The notes: generated from the sequence alone by a model not told the origin. Positions 7,940 to 16,040 are shown, counted from the stretch's first letter. The stretch: 64,000 nucleotides of DNA from G965276765 sp965276765 (GCA_965276765.1 OZ255627.1:4960001-5024000), one strand, 5' to 3'. A program made the numbers and translations.

Positions 7940-8827
7940 TCAGCGGGTGTCGTCGGTGCCGGTGGCCCGCCGGCTCCTCAATCCGGCCTCGTAGGCGCGC
8001 CGCTTGGGCACCCCGAGGTCGCGTGCCGTGGCCGCGACCGCCTCCCTTCGCTCGGTGCCCCCATCCACGAGCCCGGCCAGGTGGGCCGCGATGTCGTCGT
8101 CGGTCACGTCGTCGGCGGATGCGGCCGGTCTTCCCCCCACCACGATGACCCACTCCCCACGCGGGGACGAGGCCTCGAGGCTGGTGACGGCATCGGCAAG
8201 GGTGCCCCGCCACACCTCCTCGAAGCGCTTGGTCAGCTCCCTCGACAGGGCGACGGGGCGGTCGGGACCGCAGGCCGCGGCCAGATCGGCGATGGTCCGC
8301 GCCACGCGGTGGGGCGACTCGTAGACGACCGTCGGGCGGTCGTCGGCCGCAAGCGCCGTGATCCTCGAGCGGCGCAGGGAACCCTTGCGGGGCAGGAACC
8401 CCTCGAAGCACCAACGCTCGGCCGCCATCCCAGAGAGCACGACGGCGCTGACCGCAGCGGTCGGTCCGGGGACGACGGTGACGGCGACGCCGGCCGCCAC
8501 AGCCGCAGCGACCAGGCGCTGGCCCGGGTCGGAGATGCCAGGCATGCCGGCGTCGCTCACGGCCACCACCATCTGTCCGGCCTCGGCCGCGGCGACGGCT
8601 CGGGTCGCGCCGGCGGCCTCATTGTGGGCATGGAGAGCCACGAGTGGCGGCGCCGACACCCCGGCGGCGGAGAGCAGCGCACGGGTCCTCCTCGTGTCCT
8701 CGCAGCAGACCAGGTCCGCTCGGCGCAGCGCCTCGACGGCACGGGGCGAGAGGTCGCCGAGGTTGCCGATCGGTGTGCCCACGAGCACGATCCGCCCCCC
8801 GTCGTCGGCGCCGGAGGCCTCAGTCAC
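7940..8827 (-). CDS. rsmI: 16S rRNA (cytidine1402-2'-O)-methyltransferase
   Basis: RsmI methylates the 2'-hydroxyl of C1402 in the decoding centre of 16S rRNA. The 295-residue protein shows the tetrapyrrole-methylase fold: VGTPIGNLGDLSPRA near the start, CEDTRRTRALL, VSDAGMPGISDPGQ, VVPGPTAAVSA, GFLPRKG and YESPHRV, all RsmI landmarks, plus a basic C-terminal helix with PKRRAYEAGL. Start: GTG at 8827, overlapping the DUF192 gene stop at 8822-8820 (GTGACTGA), which implies coupled translation. The open frame extends to 9127, but that part is antisense-like. It ends 99 bases before the metG start. Confidence 0.93.
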   Translation of the reverse strand: MTEASGADDGGRIVLVGTPIGNLGDLSPRAVEALRRADLVCCEDTRRTRALLSAAGVSAPPLVALHAHNEAAGATRAVAAAEAGQMVVAVSDAGMPGISDPGQRLVAAAVAAGVAVTVVPGPTAAVSAVVLSGMAAERWCFEGFLPRKGSLRRSRITALAADDRPTVVYESPHRVARTIADLAAACGPDRPVALSRELTKRFEEVWRGTLADAVTSLEASSPRGEWVIVVGGRPAASADDVTDDDIAAHLAGLVDGGTERREAVAATARDLGVPKRRAYEAGLRSRRATGTDDTR

Positions 8828-9200
8828 CGGTGATAGCGAGGTGATCGCCGACCCGGACACGCCAGCGCTCGAACGAGCCGGCGCCGGCGACGATGACTGC
8901 GGGTGCGAGCAGGCAGGGCAGGAAGGGCCGTGTCGGCCCGAGCGTGACAACCTTTCGCACCTCGACCGTCTCCGCATCCTCGCTGGCCCCGTCTCGACGA
9001 CACCAGGCCACGTCGAGACCGGGGGACCTGAGGGCGCAGACGGCAATAGGCCGATGCAACACGACGGCGCGCTCGCCCCGCCGCCGATGTCGCCGACCGA
9101 CATCGATGGTGGCCAGCACCTCGTCATCTCTTGTCAGCCAGGGCACGGGCCGCCTCGAATCACACGCCGGGACGTTCCATCGTCCGAAGGCTATCGCCAC
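8820..9200 (-). CDS. DUF192 family protein
   Basis: A 126-residue protein. The core runs from VLATIDVGRRHRRRGERAVV to WRVRVGDHLAI and follows the DUF192 pattern: a beta strand, an arginine-rich helix, a hydrophobic segment (IAVCALRSPGLDVAWCRRDG), a VVTLGPTRPFLPCL strand and a closing FERWxVRxGD motif. The biochemical role of DUF192 is unknown; many members are secreted or membrane-anchored, but this copy has no signal peptide. The gene ends inside the rsmI start codon region, so the pair is probably one operon. It is divergent from fxsA, 44 bases away. Confidence 0.72.
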   Translation of the reverse strand: MAIAFGRWNVPACDSRRPVPWLTRDDEVLATIDVGRRHRRRGERAVVLHRPIAVCALRSPGLDVAWCRRDGASEDAETVEVRKVVTLGPTRPFLPCLLAPAVIVAGAGSFERWRVRVGDHLAITGD

Positions 9201-9231
9201 AGCTCGGTCCCTTCGCTGCGCCCGGCACGGG

Positions 9232-9237
9232 TAGCGT
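9232..9237 (+). promoter_or_regulatory. Putative -10 (TAGCGT) of fxsA, leaderless
   Basis: TAGCGT ends 7 bases before the fxsA ATG at 9245, and no Shine-Dalgarno is present, so transcription is predicted to begin at or next to the start codon. Confidence 0.45.
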
Positions 9238-9244
9238 CCGACCG

Positions 9245-9757
9245 ATGGTCCTGCTCGCCTTGCTGGTCTACGCGGTCGCCGAGATCGCCGCTTTCGTCGC
9301 CGTCGCCGAGCAGATCGGGGTGCTGCTCGCCGTGGTCCTCGTGCTCGTGGTCAGCGCATTGGGGCCCCTGCTCGTGCGGCGGGCCGGGCTCGGCGTGCTC
9401 GACCACGCCAGGGCGCGCTTGGCGCGGGGCGAGTCGCCCGACGCTGATCTGCTCGACGGCGTCGTCCTGCTCATCGGCGGCGCCGCCGTCTGCATCCCGG
9501 GGTTCATCGGCGATGCCATCGGGCTGGCCCTGTTGATCGGGCCCGTCCGCCATCTGCTGATCAAGCGGGCGGGCCGGGCTCTCGCCCGTCGCCTCGACGT
9601 GGGCGTGATGGCCCGCTTCGGCCGGGGGGCGGCGCCGGGCTCCCCCGTCGTGGACGCATCAAGTCACCCTGGCCACATCGATCCCGAGGACGGTGGGTCC
9701 GAGACCGGCGGCGGCGCCGGTCGGATCGCTCCCCCACCCGAAGACGACCGGCCATGA
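9245..9757 (+). CDS. fxsA: FxsA family cytoplasmic membrane protein
   Basis: A 170-residue integral membrane protein. Hydrophobic segments at about 1-20 (MVLLALLVYAVAEIAAFVAV), 22-41 and 72-100 (GVVLLIGGAAVCIPGFIGD) give the short FxsA architecture; the central motif LLIGGAAVCIPGFIGDAIGL is characteristic. In E. coli FxsA overproduction relieves exclusion of phage T7 by the F plasmid; the normal role is unknown. The C-terminal 50 residues are a Gly/Pro/acidic cytoplasmic tail. The ATG at 9245 is preceded by TAGCGT rather than a ribosome-binding site. The bL37 gene starts 22 bases after its stop. Confidence 0.85.
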   Translation: MVLLALLVYAVAEIAAFVAVAEQIGVLLAVVLVLVVSALGPLLVRRAGLGVLDHARARLARGESPDADLLDGVVLLIGGAAVCIPGFIGDAIGLALLIGPVRHLLIKRAGRALARRLDVGVMARFGRGAAPGSPVVDASSHPGHIDPEDGGSETGGGAGRIAPPPEDDRP

Positions 9758-9764
9758 AGCCGTC

Positions 9765-9770
9765 TATGCT
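9765..9770 (+). promoter_or_regulatory. Putative -10 (TATGCT) of the bL37 gene
   Basis: TATGCT ends 9 bases before the ATG at 9780. No purine-rich ribosome site lies between, which fits a leaderless or nearly leaderless transcript for this very short gene. Confidence 0.45.
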
Positions 9771-9779
9771 GTTGAGTCC

Positions 9780-9863
9780 ATGTCGAAGCGCACCGCCAAA
9801 GCCCGCAGAAGAGCCAAGACCAAGAAGGCCAACCACGGGCAGAAGCCCAACCGGGGTCGCTGA
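9780..9863 (+). CDS. Large ribosomal subunit protein bL37
   Basis: A 27-codon gene. The product starts MSKRTAKARRRAKTKK and ends ANHGQKPNRGR. The KANHGxxPN ending and Arg/Lys-rich start match the 24-residue actinobacterial protein found in mycobacterial 50S structures and named bL37. Codon use is normal for the window, and the frame is not that of fxsA. It has its own likely promoter 10 bases upstream and is followed by a 19-bp tandem repeat. With bS22 at 3861 the window encodes both of the tiny actinobacterial ribosomal proteins that gene finders usually skip. Confidence 0.87.
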   Translation: MSKRTAKARRRAKTKKANHGQKPNRGR

Positions 9864-9889
9864 GCCCACACGGCTACGTGGACGGCGGC

Positions 9890-9959
9890 GGCCGATCGGA
9901 AGGCAGGCGGCTGGTCGGAAGGCGGGCGGCTGATCGGACAGCCGGTGGCTAGTCCGACG
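9890..9959. repeat. 19-bp tandem repeat, about 3.7 copies
   Basis: Units begin at 9890, 9909, 9928 and 9947, exactly 19 bases apart, each starting GGC(C/T) then (G/A)(A/G)TCGGA or a close variant. The last unit includes the stop codon of the PfkB kinase gene (9949-9951). The repeat lies between two convergent genes (bL37 and the kinase). No function is known. Confidence 0.7.
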
Positions 9960-10974
9960 ACAGGCCGAGTCCGGCGGCGATGTCTCGCAGGGAGCTCGCC
10001 GGCCTGGCCCCGAGGTGACTGATGATCTCGGCGGCGGCCAGGCCCCCGAGACGGGCGGCGGATTCGGGGGGCGCACCGCGTAGGTGGGCGTAGAGGTACC
10101 CGGCGGCATAGAGGTCGCCGGCTCCTGTCGTATCGACGATGCGGCCGACCGGTTCGGCCGCCACCTCGGCCCACGACCCTTGAGATGACACCACCGAACC
10201 GGCGGGTCCCCTGGTGACGACGACCGTCTCGCAGCGCCTGGCCAAGGCGGCCACGGCCGGCTTGAGCTCGTCGATGCCGGTGAGCAGGCACGCCTCCTGC
10301 TCGTTGGCGAACAGGATCTGCACGCGGTCGAGGAGCTTGGCCATGTCGGATCCGTGCAGCTCGACCCAGAAGGGATCCGAGACCGATAGCGCAACGGTCG
10401 TGCCCGCTCTCTCGGCGGCGGCGATCGACGCTTCTACGGTGCCCTCCGTGTGCTCGAGCCCGCAGAGGTACCCCTCGATGTAGACGGCGCCGGCGGAGCC
10501 GATGAGCGCCGGATCGATGTCGCCGGCCGGCAGCAGGTCGCCCACGCCCAGGTCCGTGCACATCGTGCGCTCTGCGTCCGGCGTGACCATGACGATGCAC
10601 CGTCCGGTGCCGGGACCATCCTGGGCCGGAACCACGTCGAAGCCCACGCCGGCGGCGCGTATGTCGTCTGTGAACGTGCGGCCCAGCGGGTCGGCGCTCA
10701 CCTTGCCCACGAAGGAGGCCGAGCCGCCGATGGCGACCACCCCGACGGCGGTGTTGGCCGCCGATCCACCCGACACGGCATCGGTCGAACCGAGCGCGGC
10801 GTAGATCCGCTCGGAGACGGCTCCCTCGACCAACGTCATCGTGCCCTTGGTCAGACCGAAACCGGCCACGTGGGCATCGTCGGTGTGCGCCAGCACATCC
10901 ACGATGGCATGGCCGACGGCTACCACGTCGACGGGTTGCTGCTCAACAGGTAGCTGCTCGTCGGATCCTTGCAT
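9949..10974 (-). CDS. PfkB family carbohydrate/nucleoside kinase
   Basis: A 341-residue ribokinase-fold sugar or nucleoside kinase. It has VVAVGHAIVDVLAHT at the N-terminus, the glycine pair in SGGSAANTAVGVVAIGG, and the PfkB signature DTTGAGDLYAAGYLYAHLRG, whose GAGD aspartate is the catalytic base. The closest well-known group by pattern is the adenosine kinase-like PfkB set, but the substrate is not proven. Start: ATG at 10974; upstream open frame (to 12351) is antisense to pepN and not coding. TACCGT on the minus strand ends 8 bases before the ATG. It is divergent from pepN. Confidence 0.87.
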   Translation of the reverse strand: MQGSDEQLPVEQQPVDVVAVGHAIVDVLAHTDDAHVAGFGLTKGTMTLVEGAVSERIYAALGSTDAVSGGSAANTAVGVVAIGGSASFVGKVSADPLGRTFTDDIRAAGVGFDVVPAQDGPGTGRCIVMVTPDAERTMCTDLGVGDLLPAGDIDPALIGSAGAVYIEGYLCGLEHTEGTVEASIAAAERAGTTVALSVSDPFWVELHGSDMAKLLDRVQILFANEQEACLLTGIDELKPAVAALARRCETVVVTRGPAGSVVSSQGSWAEVAAEPVGRIVDTTGAGDLYAAGYLYAHLRGAPPESAARLGGLAAAEIISHLGARPASSLRDIAAGLGLSSD

Positions 10975-10982
10975 GACGACGC

Positions 10983-10988
10983 ACGGTA
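10983..10988 (-). promoter_or_regulatory. Putative -10 (TACCGT) of the PfkB kinase gene
   Basis: On the minus strand TACCGT is followed by 8 bases and then the ATG at 10974. No Shine-Dalgarno is visible. Confidence 0.4.
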
Positions 10989-11018
10989 GCCGCCTCGCGT
11001 CGGCGCCGAGCACAGCCC

Positions 11019-11024
11019 TAGGGT
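11019..11024 (+). promoter_or_regulatory. Putative -10 (TAGGGT) of pepN
   Basis: TAGGGT would start a transcript near 11031 with a 40-base leader that contains GAAGAGGAG just before the GTG at 11074. Unlike many genes here, pepN therefore seems to use a normal leader. Confidence 0.35.
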
Positions 11025-11073
11025 GTGCCCGCAGCCGAACAAGACCCTCACACGCGAAATGAAGAGGAGCACC

Positions 11074-13653
11074 GTGGCCGTCCCCGCTTCCTACCGACTC
11101 CCCCGCACCGTGGTTCCGGAGCGCTACGACCTCGAGCTGACGCCCGACCTGGTTGCCGCGACCTTCGCCGGCCGGGTCGGCATCGACATCGAGGTGGGCG
11201 AGGCCGTCTCCGAGTTGGTGCTGAGCGCAGCCGAGCTGCAGCTCACGTCGGTGGAGTTGACCTCGGCCGCCGGGTCCGCCGGTGCCGAAGGACCCCAGCG
11301 GGCCGATGTCACCTACGACGACGACACCGAGCAGGCCACGCTGACCTTCGCCTCGCCCGTGCCGGCCGGAGCGGCGAGGCTCGTCATCGAGTTCACCGGG
11401 ATCCTCAACGAGTTCCTCCACGGCTTCTACCGCAGCTCGTTCGTCAGCTCCGACGGCACCGAGCACACCATCGCCACCACGCAATTCGAGTCGACCGACG
11501 CCCGGCGGGCCTTCCCGTGCTGGGACGAACCGGAGTTCAAGGCGACCTTCGCCGTCAGCCTGGTCATCCCCGAACTGCTCACGGCGATCTCCAGCGGCGC
11601 TGAGACCGCCACCACGGCCCTCGGTGACGGGACCAAGCGCATCACCTTCGCCGAGACCATGAAGATGTCGACGTACGTGCTGGCGTGGGTCGTCGGACCC
11701 TTCGAGCTCACCGAGGCGACCGACGTTGACGGCGTGCCCCTCCGTCTGGCCGTCCCGCCCGGCCGCCTCGACATGACCGGCTTCGGCGTCGAGATCGGGA
11801 GCCACGCCCTGCGCTTCCTTTCCTCCTACTTCGCCATCCTGTATCCGAGCGACAAGATCGACCACGTGGCCATCCCCGATTTCGCCTTCGGCGCCATGGA
11901 GAACCTGGGCTGCGTCACCTACCGGGAGACGGCGCTGCTCGCCGATGTCGACCACGCCTCGCAGATCGAGCTGATGCGCGTCGCCCAGGTCGTCTCCCAC
12001 GAAACGGCCCACATGTGGTTCGGCGATCTGGTCACGATGAAATGGTGGAACGGGATCTGGCTCAACGAGGCGTTCGCCACGTTCATGGAGCTGAAGACGA
12101 CCGAGGCGTTCCGCCCGGACTGGCAGGTGTGGACGGCGTTCGGGGCGGGTAAGGCGGCGGCCCTCGCCGTCGACGGCCTGCGAGCCACCCGGCCGGTGGA
12201 GATCGAGGTCGGTCCTCCCGCCGAGGCCGAGGCCATGTTTGACGTGCTGACCTACCAGAAGGGCGGGTCGGTCCTCAGGATGCTCGAGCAGTACCTCGGC
12301 GAGGAGACCTTTCGTACCGGCATCTCCCGGTACCTCGACGAGCACCGCCACGCCAACACCGAGACGACCGACCTGTGGGACGCGCTCGAAGCGGTCTCGG
12401 GGGAACCGGTGCGGTCAACCATGGACTCGTGGATCTTCCAGGGCGGGTATCCCCTCCTGCGGGTCACGGGTCGGCCGGGTGACACCGCAGTGACGCTGCG
12501 TCAGGAGCGGTTCCTCTACTCGGGGAGCGCTCCTGACGACGAACCGGCCCGGCACTGGTCGATACCGGTGAACCTCAGGGCTTCTGTCGCCGGCACCGTC
12601 ACCCGTCGCCGGGTGCTCGTGGACGACCCGACGGAGGTGGACTTCGGCGGCCCGATCGACTGGGTGGTCGCCAACGAGGGGGCCTCGGGTTTCTACCGGG
12701 TTGGCTACGGCGCCGAGCTCCTCGCGGCGTTGAGCGAGGATCTGCGCGAACGCTGCGACGCGCTCGAGCGCATGGGCGTTGTCGGCGACACCTGGGCCGC
12801 GGTGCTCGCCGGGGCCGCCCCCCTCTCCGCCTGGGCGAACCTCGTCGTCGAACTGGCCGAAGAGGACGACCCCGATGTCTGGTCGGCGGTCGCAGGGCCG
12901 ATCGGTCTGCTGGACCTGGTGGTATCGGATGCCGATCGACCGATTCTCCGTGACTTCGTGCGGCGCGTCGCCGGCCCCGCCTTCGGCCGACTCGGCTGGG
13001 ACGTCGTGGCGGGCGAGTCCGAGCGGACCGCTGTCACGAGGGGCAGGCTGATCTCCGTGCTCGGAACGCTCGGCGCCGACCCAGCGGTGCGTAAGGAGGC
13101 CGCCGCCCGCTTCGATCGCCTTGCATCCGACCGTGGGGCCGTGGCCGCCGATCTGGTGACAGCGACGGTCAACGTGGTGGCAGCCACCGGCGGTGACGCC
13201 GCATACGAAAGCGTCCTCGATCGCTACCGAGCGGCGGCCACACCCCAGGATCAGGTGCGCCACCTCGTCGCCCTGGCCGGCTTCCCCGACGAGGCCCACC
13301 TCCTGCGCTCGCTCGAGCTCAGCCTCTCCGACGACGTCCGCAGCCAGGACGGTCCCTTCCTCATCGGCGGGGTCCTGACCAACCGGGCCGGCGGCGGCGC
13401 CGCCTGGTCGTGGATCGAGGCGAACCAGGAGCGCATCGTGGCGCGCTTCCCGCGCAACCTGCTGATCCGTCTCCTCGACGGTGTCGTCGGCTTCGTCGAC
13501 CGGGACCTGGTGGCGACCGTCCACGCCTTCTTCGCCACGACCGACCTTCCGGTCGGCGGCGCACGGGTCGCTCAGCTCGAGGAGCGCATGGACGTCAACG
13601 TCGCCTTCGGCGAAAGAGTCCGACCCGAGATCGCCACGACCCTGTCCTCTTGA
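11074..13653 (+). CDS. pepN: Aminopeptidase N (M1 family zinc metallopeptidase)
   Basis: An 859-residue cytosolic aminopeptidase that removes N-terminal residues from peptides. The exopeptidase motif GAMEN is at residues 273-277 and the zinc site HETAH at 309-313, with the third ligand E332 in NEAFATF. The C-terminal ERAP1-like helical domain (from about residue 530) is complete. Start: GTG at 11074 (VAVPASYRLPRTVVPERYD) with AGGAG 4-5 bases upstream; an ATG at 11059 or a GTG at 11023 would precede that ribosome site. It is followed 25 bases later by a metallophosphoesterase gene, perhaps in one operon. Confidence 0.95.
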   Translation: MAVPASYRLPRTVVPERYDLELTPDLVAATFAGRVGIDIEVGEAVSELVLSAAELQLTSVELTSAAGSAGAEGPQRADVTYDDDTEQATLTFASPVPAGAARLVIEFTGILNEFLHGFYRSSFVSSDGTEHTIATTQFESTDARRAFPCWDEPEFKATFAVSLVIPELLTAISSGAETATTALGDGTKRITFAETMKMSTYVLAWVVGPFELTEATDVDGVPLRLAVPPGRLDMTGFGVEIGSHALRFLSSYFAILYPSDKIDHVAIPDFAFGAMENLGCVTYRETALLADVDHASQIELMRVAQVVSHETAHMWFGDLVTMKWWNGIWLNEAFATFMELKTTEAFRPDWQVWTAFGAGKAAALAVDGLRATRPVEIEVGPPAEAEAMFDVLTYQKGGSVLRMLEQYLGEETFRTGISRYLDEHRHANTETTDLWDALEAVSGEPVRSTMDSWIFQGGYPLLRVTGRPGDTAVTLRQERFLYSGSAPDDEPARHWSIPVNLRASVAGTVTRRRVLVDDPTEVDFGGPIDWVVANEGASGFYRVGYGAELLAALSEDLRERCDALERMGVVGDTWAAVLAGAAPLSAWANLVVELAEEDDPDVWSAVAGPIGLLDLVVSDADRPILRDFVRRVAGPAFGRLGWDVVAGESERTAVTRGRLISVLGTLGADPAVRKEAAARFDRLASDRGAVAADLVTATVNVVAATGGDAAYESVLDRYRAAATPQDQVRHLVALAGFPDEAHLLRSLELSLSDDVRSQDGPFLIGGVLTNRAGGGAAWSWIEANQERIVARFPRNLLIRLLDGVVGFVDRDLVATVHAFFATTDLPVGGARVAQLEERMDVNVAFGERVRPEIATTLSS

Positions 13654-13678
13654 CGGGCTGCGCCGCAAAGCCGACGAG

Positions 13679-14974
13679 ATGAGCGCCCGCTTCCTGCGGG
13701 TTCATGCGGTCGAGGACACCGCAGTCCAGCTCACCTGGGCCGGGCTGCCGGCCCGCCGGGTCGTCGTCGGCGTCGGGCCTCGTTCCGTGGTCGTCGACGC
13801 CGCCCCGCCGGCGTGGCGTCACCTCCGCACCATGGGGAGCCGGCCGATCACCCCGTGGCCCGCAGGTCCGGGCGCGGTCGTCGTCGACGGCCTCGAGCCG
13901 GCCACGACCTATCCGGTCTGGCTGCGCGAGCCGGGGCGATCCCGCATCGCCGCCGGTCGCGTCACGACCCTGCGCCCGCCTCCCGGCGAGCTGCTCTCGC
14001 GCTTCGCCACCGTGAGCGATCTCCACATCGGTGAACGTCGTTTCGGGGCCTTCGGGGCCATCGTCGATGGACCCCCTCTGCGGGGCGGCACCGGCGGCCC
14101 CTGCGGAGGCGGCGACGGGACCACCTTCGCTGGTGGTGCGATCGGAGCCGCAAGCGGGGGGTCGGCCGAGCCCTACCCCGTTCGCTGTGCCCGGGCCGCA
14201 CTCGATGAGGCCAGGGCGTGGGGTGCAACCGTGGTCGCGCTCAAGGGCGACCTCACCTGCAGGTCACGGCCGGCTGAGCTCGCCGTGGCGGCGGAGATCG
14301 TCGCCGGCAGCGGCCTGCGCCCCCTCGTCCAGATGGGCAACCACGACACGGGCCGTTCGCTCGACCCGGGCTCGGTCTTCGGCGCCGACGTCTCCTTCGG
14401 GGGACGCGTGGTCGTCGCCGACCTTCCCGGGGTACGCCTGGTGCTCGGCGACTCACCGGTGCCAGGCCACAAGGGGGGTCAGATCGACGAGGACCAGCTC
14501 GGAGCCATCGTCGCCGCCGTGGCCGAAGCGGAAGGACCGGCCGTCCTTGCCTTGCATCACGCGCCGACCGCCTGGCCCGTGCCCCTCTCATACCCTCCCG
14601 GGGTGCGACGCGAGGACAGTCGCCGGCTCCTCGCCGGCCTGCACAGGGCCAACCCGGCGACGATCGTCCTGGCCGGGCACTCGCACCGCAACCGCACCTA
14701 CCGGGTGGACGGGACCCTCGTCTCCGAGGTCGGCTCGACCAAGGACTTCCCCGGCGGCTGGGGCGGGTACGCCGTGCACGAAGGGGGGATCCGCCAGGTC
14801 GTCATGCGCACCGCAAGGCCGGATGTGATGGCCTGGACCGAGGCCACATCCGCGGCGCTCGGCGGCATCTGGGGCCTCTGGTCGCCGGGGCGACTCTCCG
14901 ACCGCTGCTGGTCCTCGACGTGGGCCGATGTGGCCCGCCGCCGTCGGCGCCGGCCGGCGGGATCGGCCGACTGA
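13679..14974 (+). CDS. Calcineurin-like metallophosphoesterase
   Basis: A 431-residue protein with the dinuclear metal motifs in order: DLHIG, LKGDLTC, GNHD, ALHH and GHSHRN. Before them, residues 1-105 look like a beta-sandwich similar to a fibronectin type III domain (TYPVWLREPG resembles its end). An unusual glycine/alanine-rich stretch of about 40 residues, containing GGTGGPCGGGDG, is inserted between DLHIG and the GD motif, where relatives have a short loop. Family members cleave phosphomonoesters or diesters; the substrate is unknown. No signal peptide. The start ATG at 13679 has no clear ribosome site and lies 25 bases after pepN. Confidence 0.8.
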   Translation: MSARFLRVHAVEDTAVQLTWAGLPARRVVVGVGPRSVVVDAAPPAWRHLRTMGSRPITPWPAGPGAVVVDGLEPATTYPVWLREPGRSRIAAGRVTTLRPPPGELLSRFATVSDLHIGERRFGAFGAIVDGPPLRGGTGGPCGGGDGTTFAGGAIGAASGGSAEPYPVRCARAALDEARAWGATVVALKGDLTCRSRPAELAVAAEIVAGSGLRPLVQMGNHDTGRSLDPGSVFGADVSFGGRVVVADLPGVRLVLGDSPVPGHKGGQIDEDQLGAIVAAVAEAEGPAVLALHHAPTAWPVPLSYPPGVRREDSRRLLAGLHRANPATIVLAGHSHRNRTYRVDGTLVSEVGSTKDFPGGWGGYAVHEGGIRQVVMRTARPDVMAWTEATSAALGGIWGLWSPGRLSDRCWSSTWADVARRRRRRPAGSAD

Positions 14975-14989
14975 CCTAGAGGCTGTCCG

Positions 14990-15010
14990 AGATTGGATGC
15001 CGTCCAATCT
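14990..15010. promoter_or_regulatory. Perfect palindrome upstream of fur, likely autoregulatory operator
   Basis: AGATTGGA, a 5-base spacer (TGCCG) and TCCAATCT form a perfect 8-5-8 inverted repeat. It abuts TTGAAC (15010-15015), a good -35, itself 18 bases before CATACT (15034-15039), the -10. The GTG start at 15046 falls where transcription should begin. A regulator bound here would block RNA polymerase, so autorepression by the Fur-family protein is likely. Confidence 0.65.
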
Positions 15011-15045
15011 TGAACGGCGCCGAGGTCGGGCGCCATACTGGCGGC

Positions 15046-15477
15046 GTGACTGCGGATCTCCTCACCCGGCTACGCGACCGAGGCTGGCGCCTCAGCCCCC
15101 AGCGACGCGTCATCGCCGAGGTCCTCACTGGCCGCCACGTGCACCTGACGGCCGAGGAGATCCACGACCGGGCCGGCTCCCGACTTCCGGAGATCAGCAG
15201 GGCCACCGTCTACAACACACTCAACGAGCTGGTGGGCATGGGCGAGGTGCTCGAGGTTTCGGTCATCGACGGACCAAGGCGCTACGACCCCAACGCCCAT
15301 GACCCGCACCAACACCTGGTCTGCACCGGCTGCCACGTCATCCTCGACGTGCCCGCCGCGGCGCCGCCGTCCGGCCCGACCGGTCCCGAGGCGGCCGGTT
15401 ACCTGATCACCGGCGTCGACATCGTCTATCGCGGCCTATGCCCCGAGTGCGCGGCGACGCTCAACCCGGGGCACTAG
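15046..15477 (+). CDS. Fur family metal-dependent transcriptional regulator
   Basis: A 143-residue Fur-superfamily repressor. Residues about 5-80 are the winged helix (LSPQRRVIAEVL, RATVYNTLNELV is the recognition region). The dimerisation domain has the sensory segment AHDPHQHLVCTGC, and the structural zinc site is made by CTGC and the late CPEC pairs. Whether it senses iron (Fur), peroxide (PerR) or zinc (Zur) cannot be decided from sequence. Start: GTG at 15046, predicted leaderless; an upstream ATG at 15010 falls in the operator. The stop overlaps the convergent rhodanese gene by 4 bases. Confidence 0.9.
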   Translation: MTADLLTRLRDRGWRLSPQRRVIAEVLTGRHVHLTAEEIHDRAGSRLPEISRATVYNTLNELVGMGEVLEVSVIDGPRRYDPNAHDPHQHLVCTGCHVILDVPAAAPPSGPTGPEAAGYLITGVDIVYRGLCPECAATLNPGH

Positions 15478-15884
15478 GCGCCTGGAGCGCGGCCGGACCT
15501 GACCGGGAGTCCGGCGGCGCGCCAGGCCTGGAAGCCGCCGGCCAGATCGGTGGCCCGACCGAGTCCAAGGCGCTGGAGGTCGTTCGCGGCCAGGCTGGAT
15601 GCGTACCCCTCGTCGCACACGACGATGACATCGCGCTCGTAGATCCGCTCGTCGATGCCATCCATCCGTTGACGGGCGGTGGGATCGAGGCGCCACTCGA
15701 GGACATTGCGGTCCACGACGGCGGCGCAGGGGATCTCCCCGTCGCGCCGGCGCAGCTCCACCGGCCTGATGTCGACGAGCAGGCCGCCGGCGGCCACCAG
15801 CTCGGCGGCCCGGCCCGGCTCCACCCGGTCCAGGTGGCTCCTGGCCTCGGCCAGGATCTCGTCGATGCTGCGGCGGAGGGTCAA
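15474..15884 (-). CDS. Rhodanese domain protein
   Basis: A 136-residue single-domain rhodanese. The strand LLVDIRPVELRRRDGEIP is the usual first half and the active loop is CDEGYASSLAANDL, with the catalytic cysteine that carries persulfide sulfur. AGGFQAWRAAGLPV is the closing motif. Such proteins move sulfane sulfur in thiosulfate, cysteine or persulfide metabolism. The gene is tail-to-tail with the Fur-type regulator and overlaps it by 4 bases. Upstream lies hairpin element 1. Confidence 0.85.
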   Translation of the reverse strand: MTLRRSIDEILAEARSHLDRVEPGRAAELVAAGGLLVDIRPVELRRRDGEIPCAAVVDRNVLEWRLDPTARQRMDGIDERIYERDVIVVCDEGYASSLAANDLQRLGLGRATDLAGGFQAWRAAGLPVRSGRAPGA

Positions 15885-15955
15885 GGCCGACGAGGGTAGC
15901 CGGGCGGGGCGGGCGGGCGTGCCGGCGTAGCGGCGGGCTCTCGGCCCCGAATCCC

Positions 15956-16006
15956 TTTTCTTTGCCCACTTTTACGGAGTGACTCTGTAAAAGTGGGCAA
16001 AGAAAA
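15956..16006. repeat. 51-nt hairpin element, copy 1
   Basis: A 20-bp perfect stem (15956-15975 with 15987-16006, core CTTTGCCCACTTTTAC) closes an 11-base loop. An outer CCCCGA/TCGGGG pair (15945-15950 with 16014-16019) extends it. It begins 34 bases after the xseB stop on the minus strand. Copy 2 at 31791-31841 has the same stem and loop lengths and 40 of 51 identical bases. No U-tract follows on either strand, so a classical terminator is not supported; an I-shaped terminator or mRNA 3'-end stabiliser is possible. Confidence 0.7.
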
Positions 16007-16040
16007 AGGCGTATCGGGGCGGGGCCGGGCCCGGGCGGGG

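Noticed and set aside
10975..12351. Long minus-strand frame extending the PfkB kinase to 800 residues
   Set aside because: The extra N-terminal part is antisense to pepN, lacks family similarity and has antisense-like composition; the kinase begins at the ATG at 10974.
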